Below, piece by piece: positions 1 to 9,372 of a DNA stretch of 64,000 nucleotides; the stretch's first letter is position 1, and each line of letters begins with the position of its first letter. A program made the translations under genes and the position numbers. The notes under the pieces are model-generated. The model was not told the origin of the DNA, made no database searches, and saw nothing but the letters and a program-made list of their open reading frames with translations. Source of the stretch: Lepidodermella squamata (taxonomy: Eukaryota > Gastrotricha); assembly GCA_047495785.1 (NCBI GenBank), contig JBLDXI010000042.1, positions 3,038,001 to 3,102,000 of the forward strand, given 5' to 3'.

Positions 1-26
1 TATTCAACACATAAAATGATCTGGAT

Positions 27-437
27 TCATAATACCAACTGGCTAAAATCGTTTTTCTTAACCCGACATCCAGCTGTCAGGAAAGTTTTCCGAGTAGCCA
101 TATGAGGCGATAGCAGCGCTGCTGTTAGGCTGCACTTCTTATTCGGCGCCTTAATTTGACTCGGAATCGTTCTGTTCTTGCGAAACCTATCGAAAGAAAT
201 CAGTTATTTATTGGAAAAAATTACAAAATTTTTATTATACCGTCGCCTTCGGTCGTTAGCTGACGCTGGAGGTCCGTTGTCCATGGGCGTTACAATATTC
301 ACAATATGGCATGGCATAGATTGGCGTCTGGTGAACGAATTGCGGCCATCGATGCTGCTGGCAGAGCCCGATGAATGAAGCTTGGCGAAAACGACAGCGT
401 CAATCACCCATTCGACCATCCGATTAAATAGAGGCAT
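27..437 (-). CDS. small two-exon protein, FRK-type copy 1 (unknown function)
   Basis: Read on the minus strand: exon 1 is 437-241 and exon 2 is 186-27, giving 118 aa. The intron 240-187 (54 nt) begins GTATAA and ends TAG. I do not recognise the protein. Near its N-terminus it has the core LFNRMVEWVIDAVVFAK, an amphipathic or hydrophobic stretch, followed by a polar, basic tail. The split codon at the intron is Arg and is followed by FRKN in exon 2. The genes at 2263-2677 and 3397-3770 have the same layout: small size, similar core, phase-2 intron, and Arg/Lys then FRK across the junction. That shared structure is the main support for a real gene. Function is unknown. The hydrophobic core could lie in a membrane, but no signal peptide is obvious. 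Confidence 0.6.
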
Positions 438-2262
438 AATACTTTTTCAAAATGAAATAAAATCTAATGAATGGCTGAGAATTACGATGAGCGTGTATTC
501 ACGCGCAATCTCGGGATAAAGTTTGATGGTAATTGACAAAAACAGGGCGCTGAACAAAATAAACCAAACATGACATATACGAGGGTCCGCGATGCGAGGA
601 TAACGCCCTGATATTGCATTTAGCCATGTACACTTAATGATCCACTTAGATGCACGTGAATGCAGGTTGGCTTGATAGTGAATTATGCCAAAAAATTAAT
701 ATGTACGCTCGAAAAGATATGTGCCGCAAAACAGGAAATAATTAAAGCTTCTCCTGAGGAAATTCGATGCTTGAGACGTTAGACACCTGTCCATAAAAAA
801 TACTATTTAGGGTACGGGCTTAGCAATAAAGGTACATGCCACGACGATGAGCCATAGCCATGCGATACGCATGTTGTTTTCAATAAGTATAACCAAGGCG
901 AAAAAACGCACGTGATTCTGCGATGTTGTATAGTGCCTCGTTTTAGCGTAAAACCGCTAGAAAATACTATGCGCTAATTTCTTTTTGGGTGCTGTCAAAA
1001 ACCACGCGGGTTTTTTTATTATAGTGACCTATATAAAGTACGAGGAAAAAATTAACTTTAATTATAGCGTGAGAAAATTAGTTGCAAATTTGACCGTTAA
1101 CAAGTGAAAAGTGGGGCTTGGCGAAAGTTTTAACATCGTGAGATATTGATGCCGCTTTGAAGATCAAAGAACATATCAAAGAGAAGCTCATCAGAGTTTC
1201 AGAGAAAATGGGCTTAAAAGTTTGCTAATTTAAAAAAAAATTGCGCTTGAAAAATCAAGTTTGTTTATTGCATCAATTAATAATTCGTCGCGCAATTAAT
1301 TCGGATGTTTTTTTCTTAATGCGCAGTCGAGATTTGTTGGGGTAATCTGAGGTGAGGAATCTAGGTAGATATTCCACAATTTTGATGGAATCACGCTAAT
1401 GCTTCTGCGTCAACCTGAACCGATAAGCCTTTTAGGCGAAACTTTGGGGTCTTCCAACTTTTGAGGTGGATGGGAGCTTCCCAGAGGTCTGAATTTTCGA
1501 AAATTCAAATTTCTCAAGTAAAGCTGTTTAATAACATCTAGGATTCCAAGAATCGTCCCTTATTCAAGTCAGGATACGGCGACAAAACAGCTGTTTCTGC
1601 TGTTATGTCGCGTTTGCTGTTTTGGGCATTTGCTGTTATGACGGTCTGCCCAAGTCAGTACACCTTTTGCCATTTGCTGAAAAATACAGAAAATACTCCA
1701 AACCCAACTTTTCACTTGGTAACGGTCATTTCGATTTTCCTTAACTGACGCATTCTGTGAATTTCGAATCCAATTTGCCGTGTGATTTTCAATTTAATAT
1801 ATAAATAACCAAGCTCAATCGATAAGTATGTGCGCTGTTCGCGATATCGGCTGGCAATATTCGAAGCCTGAAGAACCGAGAGACAATATCGATTTCGATT
1901 ATCGATTATTAGTGATTTTTCCGATATCCACAGTCTCGAAGCAAGCTTTTTCTTCACCTCTGAGGGTACCAGATTGCTTAGTAAGAATGTCCACAGATGG
2001 CAGATTGATAATTGATTAAATTGAAAAATTCAGTATAGCAGAAATTTTGTTCTACGACAGCTACGACACAACATCTTGTGATTTATGTGTGCGACATTAA
2101 TAGAAAAATTGAATCTCGATAACTTGGATAACCATTTTTCAGCGAATATCATAGGCAGCAATTAGGCTAATTGAATTATTGTCATCGCATAAGAAAATAG
2201 ACCAGGCACGACCTATTTTTATTCGTCTTTGTCCTGATCTTACATAGGTACTTATATAATGA
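438..2262. other. intergenic, no gene seen
   Basis: AT-rich sequence with no supported gene. A short degenerate copy of the dispersed CGATATCGG-type repeat lies around 1840-1932. No RNA gene or inverted-repeat element was recognised. Confidence 0.5.
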
Positions 2263-2677
2263 CTAAACACTGTGTTCATCTACTAAATCAATAGATTCGC
2301 TGAATATTTGACGCCTGTACGCTTTCATCATTTTCGGGCTGAGGCCAACCTGCTGCAAATTCGGAGTCGAGTGAATTTTTTTCCGAAACCTAATTCAAAT
2401 TTATAAAAATTTCAATCGCGAATATTCGGAAAACAACTCACTTAGGCTGTCGCGACGTAGTCGGTGTGTAAGTTTTGTTTGAACTGGCAGCTACTGAACC
2501 TTTTGGCTCGGATTTCCTAGGCAGGGGCTCGGTCTCGCTGGGCCTGCTGGCGTTGTTATCAGACGAATTAGAACCATTTTCCGGCTGTGATTTGTTGTAC
2601 TTGGGAGCTTTAGCTAGAACGACAAGGTCAATAACAAGTTCGACCATTTTGCTGAAAAGTGTCCTCTTCCTTGTCAT
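2263..2677 (-). CDS. small two-exon protein, FRK-type copy 2 (unknown function)
   Basis: Exon 1 is 2677-2442 and exon 2 is 2389-2263 on the minus strand, giving 120 aa. The intron 2441-2390 (52 nt) has a strong GTGAGT donor and an AATTAG acceptor. Without splicing the frame stops at once inside the donor (TGA of GTGAGT), whereas splicing continues the frame for 41 more codons. The N-terminal core is LFSKMVELVIDLVVLAK, closely matching copy 1 (LFNRMVEWVIDAVVFAK). The middle is rich in Ser, Asn, Pro and Lys and looks disordered. The junction reads Lys then FRKK, matching copies 1 and 3. The C-terminus is acidic (DLVDEHSV). Function unknown. Confidence 0.65.
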
Positions 2678-3396
2678 GTCAAATTGAAATAAGTAAATGA
2701 AAGAATGAATAAATAAGCTACATTTGAAATGAACATCGGCTCGCTAGATTAAATTTATATCCTGCATGTTTTTTTGCTAAAATTCCGTTCTTTGGGAATT
2801 ATGGCTTGATTAATTCTCAGATATTATACAATCAAAGCATTGTAAATAATACTTAGGTATACGTCAGAAAAAATCGCAATTCGAATCCAGCCTGTTATTT
2901 ATGAGATGCGATGTGCCATTGTGTCAGAATTTGGGACATTTGATTCCGCTATGCAATTTTCCTGAAATTTATTATTACAACAATTCATTGATCCAGGATA
3001 GCTCAACGCTGCGGGAAAATGTTCATTGTCGTAATTAAATTAAATTATTTGCATTTTTAGCGGCTTCTAAGATATGACCGATTTTTTCGAGTATTCATTA
3101 GTAAAATACGGGATTAAATGACCTGGCCTCCCTTTCGCGATTTCGCGGTAATTGAAGCTTGCCAGAAAAATATTTAATCCGGATAATAAAGGTATTCGAA
3201 ATCCCACGGATTACTTATCACTAACCGGTGCATCCTTTTCTAGATTTACTCTGCAGTAAAAATTCACGATTATAGACAGCCACGCGCGACATTAAATCTT
3301 AATTAATGAATCTCATTCTGTTCGATTACCCGACAAGTGCAATCGAGTTTTTTCGTCGCTTTTCTATCCTGATCAAAGCTATCATATTGTATCATC
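2678..3396. other. intergenic, nothing recognised
   Basis: AT-rich spacer between two oppositely oriented members of the same small-gene family, so their promoters probably lie here head to head. No further feature is supported. Confidence 0.4.
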
Positions 3397-3770
3397 ATGC
3401 CTAAGGCAATATTTACCCTGTTGAACCGGATGGTGATGTTGTTGAAAGTCGACTCGAAATCATCATCGAAGCGGCGCAAATCAATGGCGCATGAAATAAT
3501 CGACGCGGCAAAGGAAGCCGAGGCCAGGGACATTGAAGCTAATACGGTTTATCACGCCCAGAGGTTTGTCAATTCTGCCGAATTTGATTTTTTCACCTGA
3601 ATTTTTCTGATTTTGTTTTTAGGTTTCGAAAAAGGTCCAACAATCGGAACAAGAAACTGCTGGCTCGTCGAGGCCGCTGTCGATCAATGAGCCTGCCTAC
3701 AGTCTTTGAACACATGACGGAAATAGAGGACGATATAATTGAGGGAGAATTCCAGCGAAAGAGCTGTTAA
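3397..3770 (+). CDS. small two-exon protein, FRK-type copy 3 (unknown function)
   Basis: Exon 1 is 3397-3563 and exon 2 is 3623-3770, giving 104 aa. The intron 3564-3622 (59 nt) runs from GTTTGT to TTTTAG. The protein begins MPKAIFTLLNRMVMLLKV, then has a Lys/Ser-rich stretch and an Ala/Glu-rich probable helix (EIIDAAKEAEARDIEA). The split codon encodes Arg and exon 2 opens FRKR, exactly as in copies 1 and 2. The N-terminal core is more divergent than in the other two: LLNRMV aligns with LFNRMV, but the VID motif is lost. Exon 2 is basic and then acidic. Function unknown. Confidence 0.6.
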
Positions 3771-4008
3771 CATTGAGAAAAAAATCATTATCAAATTTCC
3801 TCGGCAGAAATTTTTTATTTCGTAATTTTGTGGATAAACCTTTGAAAGGTGGTTAACATTTTAATAAAAATTTAGTACCTATTTACTTCGATAATTTTAA
3901 TTTGAAACTTTGTATGGTAACTTTGTACTATATTGGCTGAAAAGCCTCCTGGTCGCCGATTTCAAATCAAATAATTCTCGGGGAGGAATATTTCTTGACA
4001 TAGGAATC

Positions 4009-4063
4009 TTTGAACCTTTGAACCTTTGAACCTTTGAACCTTTGAACCTTTGAACCTTTGAAA
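4009..4063. repeat. octamer tandem repeat (TTTGAACC)n
   Basis: About six to seven uninterrupted copies of the unit TTTGAACC. The repeat runs directly into a longer-period repeat made of related words (GAACCT, GGAACC, GGACCT), so the longer unit probably grew from this octamer. Confidence 0.9.
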
Positions 4064-4187
4064 CTTTGGATCCTATCGAACTTCCGGAACCTCTGGACCT
4101 TTGGAACCTTTTGAACCTTCGAAACTTTGGATCCTATCGAACTTCCGGAACCTCTGGACCTTCGGAACCTTTTGAACCTTCGAAACC
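4060..4187. repeat. 61-bp tandem duplication
   Basis: Two copies of a 61-bp unit beginning GAAACTTTGGATCC, at about 4060-4120 and 4121-4181, nearly identical (one T/C difference noticed), with a third partial start at 4181. The unit is itself built of diverged GAACC/GGACC octamers. Confidence 0.85.
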
Positions 4188-5039
4188 TTTGGATGTTGGG
4201 ACCTCTATTTCTCCTAATTCGAATTGCTCTATACTCCGCTAATCGGTTTCAGATCTCGTTATGTTACACGCAAACATCTCTGAATTCAGGGACCTCAGGT
4301 AAGTACTATTTTCTCCAGCAGTTTATCGATGGCAGTATGAACTCAGTTTGTTTCGGCCAAGTTCCACTTTTACCTCGCCATTCTTTCGCCAAAAAAGCGG
4401 GATTCCTCCTCATTTTCAAACGAATCATCACTGTCGTTCCAGATTCCTGTGATGAAAAAGTCGTGTTTGTTTCTGTTATTATAAGGAATAAGGAAGGATC
4501 GCAGTGCACACTTGTAGTTCTTCATCGCCTCACAGTTATCGCACTACAATTCACGCATGTGACGAAGGTCGCACGTCACGGTTGTTTGCGCAGATCCAAG
4601 GAACAGGATAGCCACGTGAGCTACAAAAGCAATGCCAAGATCTAAATGTTAATTAAACGCCATCTATTTTGCGATGCTCAGTCCGTGTTTTTAATTCTGC
4701 TAAAAGTAAGAAATAATTGCCAGAAGTCTTACCTTCGGAATTGTCTCATTTCACCAGTTATATGTCCTTAAAATGGCCGCGTAATGAGCTGATGCGCAAT
4801 GTAAAAGTATTAAAACCTCGTGGGAATGTCGGGAGATGATGTCGGTTGCCCAATTACTCCTGCGCTCTTAGTCCGGGTTAATTGTGATTTATCTAGAGTA
4901 AGGACGTCCCCTGGCATGGAAAAACCGCAGCATATATATTTTTTTTATGATTTTTATGCCCATTCCAGTCAATCAATCCGGATAATTGTGTTGAATTCAC
5001 ATGTAATCAGCACTCTTATTCTCGCTACAGTACGATGAA

Positions 5040-5208
5040 CCTGAGGTATTGATAGAAAAGCCCCGGTTGGCATAATTTGCGACAGACAATTAATGATGTC
5101 TGAATGTACGCGTAATACTAGGTAAAACATAGGCAAGGGAAGATGATATTTAAATTGCTGTAATATCTGTAATTAACACGAATATTTTCGCCATTGAGTC
5201 CTTATAAT
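5040..5208 (+). promoter_or_regulatory. conserved upstream module of small-gene copy A
   Basis: Shares ordered blocks with the DNA upstream of the other intact single-exon copies (6850-7038 plus; 22072-22260 and 24987-25200 minus). The blocks are a TGATAGAAA box, a CGGTyG..CATAATTT box, a CTGAATGTACG box, and a TATATAA-like box about 80-100 bp before the ATG (here ATATTTAAA). In this copy the blocks are recognisable but eroded. Confidence 0.45.
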
Positions 5209-5352
5209 ATGCCAGCAGCTTCTATTTTCAATGTTCTGATCGACTTGGTTATCGAGATCATTGTCTACGCCAAGAACATGCCTTACTCGATAACGCTGAA
5301 TACGGGAATCTCGAAAAAGCCTTCACATTGCCCATTCAAACCTTCAACTTGA
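5209..5352 (+). CDS. small single-exon protein, MPAS-type copy A (unknown function)
   Basis: 47 codons, ATG to TGA, too short for usual ORF cut-offs. Core: SIFNVLIDLVIEIIVYAKNM. Intact paralogues lie at 7039-7191 (+), 21925-22071 (-) and 24840-24986 (-), and differences among them fall largely at third codon positions or are conservative (Asp/Glu, Tyr/Phe), which supports translation. The core also resembles the FRK-type genes at the left end (FNRMVEWVIDAVVFAK). An AATAAA signal lies at 5433-5438, about 80 bp after the stop. The C-terminal part departs from the other copies (LNTGISKKPSHC), so this copy may be drifting. Function unknown. Confidence 0.5.
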   Translation: MPAASIFNVLIDLVIEIIVYAKNMPYSITLNTGISKKPSHCPFKPST

Positions 5353-6259
5353 AACGAAGCTGCGCTTTGATAGTTCTGCTGGTGTTCAGAATTATTGCTG
5401 CCATAACATATTCACGCCCGTAGTTTTTTGTGAATAAAAAACGATCATTTTATAGCGAATTGGGTGCTCTAAGTCCTGTTACGGAGTCAGTGCAGAGGTC
5501 GGGGGTTGAGCGGCAGGTAAATTGACCGGTTGCCGGTTGGGTATGGGTCCGCTAAATTCTGGCCGGTTGACTTGTAAACTGAAATTTTCGACGGAAATAG
5601 CAGAAATTGACACGCGGCAGTGGGACTCTCCTAAAAAAGGTTCTGCAACCCCGGAATTCGTCATTTTTATGATTCTGTTCTAGAGGCTGCTCACACCTTG
5701 TGCGGGTTTTACCTACCAACCGGAACCCGTCCTGCGTGATAAATTAAAAGTTATTCTTGAAGGAGATTTTCAGTCCAGATTCCAATAATATTGATTACAT
5801 TAATTTTTCGAAATTGTGTGAAAATTTCGCAAAATGAGAAAGAAATTCCCGCAAACTGTCGGAAACGAGTCGGGAAGATATTTCATATAGACATTTACTC
5901 GAGCTGATATAATTCAATTGAAAAGAACATATTATAAAAGCTGCTTTTACGATTTATATACAGCCTGTCATTGTCATCCATATAATTGTGTAGCCATGGA
6001 CCAAAATTAAATCAGCACCCGCCGTCCTTGATCATGAGGCGTAATATAGGACGCCGCGGCCTCGAAACACCCATTATACATTTCCTCGAAACAAATAATT
6101 AGCAAAAAGACAGCAATGCATCATCAAGTTTAACTTTGTACCTCAATAAAAAAATCACATTTCGTCTAATTTTCTGCGAAACGCTCTGCGTCCTATACTA
6201 AGTCTCATGTCCTTAGCCAAGCAGGCGCTTAATTCTAGGGTTGGAACTTCATTTTTAGT
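5353..6259. other. 3' flank of copy A, then intergenic
   Basis: Contains the probable poly(A) signal of copy A and, at about 5685-5745, a short stretch that recurs inverted near 22610-22660 (shared words include CACACCTTGTGCGG and CCGGAACCCGTCCT). No gene seen. Confidence 0.4.
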
Positions 6260-6261
6260 GG

Positions 6262-6385
6262 TGGAAATATCTTTTGATCGGCTTGGTTTTCGAGATTATT
6301 GTCTACACCAAGAACATGCCTCACTCGAAAACGCTGGAGAGAATGTCGAAAAAGCCATCACATGGAAAACTTCAACTTAAAACGA
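6262..6385 (+). pseudogene. broken copy of the small MPAS-type gene
   Basis: From 6277 the frame reads IGLVFEIIVYTKNMPHS then KTLERMSKKPSH, clearly homologous to copy A. The ATG and first codons are lost: the DNA before ATCGGC aligns with TTCAATGTTCTG only after a one-base shift and has no in-frame ATG. The conserved upstream module is also absent. A decayed paralogue about 0.9 kb downstream of copy A. Confidence 0.6.
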
Positions 6386-6849
6386 AACCGCGCTTTCTAT
6401 TTTCCTATTCTATCAATCCAGCTGTTCCGTTGTTATTTTTGTCGAAATCTTATACGTTTTTACGTCTTCGTGCCCATGCATCGGGGCGAACATAATATGC
6501 CATATATTCCAATTATGGCGTTCATTAAATTATATCGAAATGTCGGAAAATGAGAAAACGTCGCAAAAAGGTCGCTTTGCGAACACGTGTCCGGTTGTGT
6601 GAGGGAGGTACTATCTGTAGACCGTTTATACTCAAACGCTCTTAGTACAAGTTTCAAAAATAATTTTGGTTTGACAACCTGAAAATGTGCGTTTTAGAAT
6701 AGCCTGCAGCTGCTTTATCATCTGAACCGTCGAACAGAACATTTGCAAAAATAGATTGCCTTATGCTTATGCTAAGCTGTCATCCGGATAATTTAAGGGC
6801 GAATAATGAACCCAAATGAATAACCAACACCCGTTTATGACATGTAGGA

Positions 6850-7038
6850 GCTATAACTGATAGAAATTCCATCGGTCGGCATCACCTTTGAAGGACAGCT
6901 AATGATTTGTGGCTGAATGTACGGGTTTACGGGTTGTACAACAAACAGGTCGGGGAAGACGATATATAAACTGAAATAAATTTGCTATAATTAAGAATCA
7001 CATTATTTCTCTTAAATTGCGAGTCCTGAATCTTTAGG
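6850..7038 (+). promoter_or_regulatory. conserved upstream module of small-gene copy C
   Basis: Well-preserved version of the shared module, in order: GTAGGAGCTATAACTGATAG, CATCGGTCGGCAT, TTTGAAGGACAGCTAATGAT, CTGAATGTACGGGT, and TATATAAAC at about 6962-6970. The TATA-like box and about 75 bp to the ATG fit a compact polymerase II promoter with a short leader. Confidence 0.5.
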
Positions 7039-7191
7039 ATGCCAGCCTCTGCTTTCAACCGTTTCATCGACTTGGTTATCGATGTCATTGTCTACGCTAA
7101 GAACATGCCTTATTTGAAAGCATTGCGAAGATTGTCGAAAAAATCTGTCGATATTAGCTCAGATCGTCCTTGCAGGCGGGCTTCAACCTAA
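7039..7191 (+). CDS. small single-exon protein, MPAS-type copy C (unknown function)
   Basis: 50 codons, ATG to TAA. N-terminus MPASAFNRFIDLVIDVIVYA, then KNMPYLKALRRLSKKS and a short polar tail ending CRRAST. This is the clearest member, and the copies at 21925-22071 and 24840-24986 match it nearly residue for residue. The first half predicts one amphipathic or hydrophobic helix; the second half is basic. An AATAAA lies at 7299-7304, and a 298-bp transposon is inserted directly after it. The 3' flank shares CTGCTGGTG-TCAGAAT with copy A. Function unknown; a membrane-active or regulatory micropeptide is one possibility, but nothing in the sequence decides it. Confidence 0.6.
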   Translation: MPASAFNRFIDLVIDVIVYAKNMPYLKALRRLSKKSVDISSDRPCRRAST

Positions 7192-7319
7192 CGACGTGAC
7201 GTTTCATCTTCATCTCAGCTTATCAATTAAATCCTGCTGGTGATCAGAATAATTGCAGCTATATGAGCTGCAGATAATTTCAACGTTACACTTATTGCAA
7301 ATAAAATGGTCATTTTATA

Positions 7320-7617
7320 GGGACTACTCCAAAACGGCCAAGACAAAACAAAAGACGCCAAAAAGAATGCACCAAAACACCCAAATTTCTAAAAACGTCA
7401 AAACAGGCAAAAAAATAAACAAATGATACCAGAACCGCCAAAGTTAAAATTAGCGTTTAACAATGGTTTTTTACTGTTTTTTACTGATATTTATCGAAAA
7501 AACCATGTGCGCGCGTCACATTGCCTTAATTATCAAGTTTTTGGCCTCATTTTTTATGGCGTCTTTTGTTTTGACGTACTTGGCTGTTTTGGTGTCATTT
7601 GTTTTGGAGTAGTCCCC
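7320..7617. mobile_element. hAT-like MITE with 8-bp target duplication
   Basis: Terminal inverted repeats begin GGGACTACTCCAAAAC on the left and end GTTTTGGAGTAGTCCCC on the right. The element is bordered by the direct repeat ATTTTATA (7312-7319 and 7618-7625). An 8-bp duplication with short terminal repeats is typical of hAT-superfamily non-autonomous elements. The interior is rich in CAAAACGCC-like words and has no coding capacity. Confidence 0.8.
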
Positions 7618-7625
7618 ATTTTATA

Positions 7626-9372
7626 GTAACCTGAGATTGTTTCGGGTGGGTACAATCAGAGTAACCGTAATCAAAGGGTAAAATAGGACTGCAGTAGTGC
7701 CAAGTTGCCATTTTAACCAAATAATGTTAAGCCTCGCGAGCTGATATATCGTATTTTTTTAGCATTTTACCAGTTATCGATTTCAAGCGATAAGTGATTG
7801 ATTTTGTAAATATCGATTGGATAATAAGGCTTTAACAAATTTTTTAAGTAAAAAATGAGGAAAGATACAATCAAGATGGGAAAAAGCAGTGTTATAGACT
7901 TCTTCCATTGCGCTGAAGTCGGTAAATTATCGAATAATCGAATGATCACCAAAATCGATAATTGATCGAATTCGAACATCGGCGCTAATTCGGCGAGGGC
8001 CGCACCCACTTGCCAAAAGTTCCCTAAAAGTTCCATATGATTGTCATTGCTGCAATCAAATATGGTAGAGACCGCACAACCATGCCATAAACCGAGTCGA
8101 TTTTTGACACAAATCTCTTGCGATTCTGTCAATTATCGAAAATATATGACACGAGCTATGGTGAGCACCATGAAGAATTAACCATCGCCTTACATGTCAA
8201 AGTACTCGCCGCAGCTTGCTAGAGCTTATTCTTAGATTAAAGACCTGTTTAAGATGTAAATTTGGATTAAAAAATGAAAATATCCCATTTTAACATGATT
8301 TTAACTGGTGTGCCAAACATTTTGCTCGGATACTGTACTTACTCGATTGGTTTTAATCTTTGATTAATTTCTTCTTTCGAAGCCATTACAGCCACCATGG
8401 CTTCCACGTGCAGCTTGCATGGGTAAGTTTTCTATTATTTTTGTGAATTTTTCGCATTACATTTTGGGTTAAAAGTTGGGTTGCTGATCATGTCATCAAT
8501 ATAAAGAAAAATTAATGGTATCCACGCAGTAATCAGCGCGTGGTCTCGCCGTTCTATTTCCTCTTACAATTCTTAGGTAATTTTAAGTACGTCTGCGGAA
8601 ATGGGGTTAGCGGCTGAAAGCAGGGCACGGCGTTTAATAATCACTATCAGGTGACAAATTCCAGGTTCAAAAATGTCACTATAGCTGTGAGTGGATTTAC
8701 GTCAATCATCGCCGCGGTGAACTGGATGGAATTCAGGTGGATATCAATGTGACATAGACGCATAAAAGTCCGATTGCAAAACTATTTAAAGTTTGGCGCA
8801 CGGTCCTTATCGTCGAAATCTTAAGTTGTTTTGATGATCGATTTTATGCTCCAATTTGAACGCAACCGGGCGTGAAAGACAAATTTCTGCAATAAATTTT
8901 CGATGACATTAAAGCAGAACTTGGGTTTACGAACGTCTGCTCTTCAATTCGACATGGTTTTATTTGCCTAATTTTATTAGAGAAGGTAATAAAGCATAAT
9001 CCATGGTGATATCATACAAGATTTGAGGGCAAAGATTGCAGACTTTCTGACCTATTAACTTGGTATAATGAGTCATCAAACAATGAAGCAAAATAATGAC
9101 AGGTGCGCGTCCGAAAATTGCTAGAGCGTGTAATAGGCTTAATTAACCTCGAAGATAGGCCCTCGGAACTGAGACATCTAACATTTTTTGATCACTTAAA
9201 TGAAGCTAAAGTATTCTTGCTAATGAACACATAGATCCAGAGCACGAACATAAATTCCAAGTACCAAATTTCGCATTAAAATTGCGTGAAAAAGTGAATC
9301 AATATCGAAGACAAGAAAATGCTGATATTTTCAGTTTTATTTCATTCAAATTATTATCACAATTTTTCAAAT
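7626..9372. other. intergenic with one possible isolated exon
   Basis: At 8396 an ATG in perfect Kozak context (GCCACCATGG) opens nine codons that run into a good donor (GGTAAGT, 8421). Candidate downstream exons exist near 8665-8755, but I could not settle the join. The rest is AT-rich with no recognised feature. Confidence 0.3.

Larger units (their letters stand above)
3771..5039. other. intergenic with a minisatellite
   Basis: Holds the tandem repeats listed separately at 4009-4187. A 172-codon frame starting inside the repeat (4127-4645) shows no recognisable motif and is not supported. Nothing else was recognised. Confidence 0.4.

Noticed and set aside
4127-4645. 172-codon open frame
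   Set aside because: Starts inside a tandem repeat whose words happen to lack stops; the rest has no motif, no paralogue in the window and no splice context.
8396-8760. Possible two- or three-exon small gene starting at a perfect Kozak ATG
   Set aside because: The first exon is convincing, but several alternative joins downstream give unrelated short peptides; none could be preferred.
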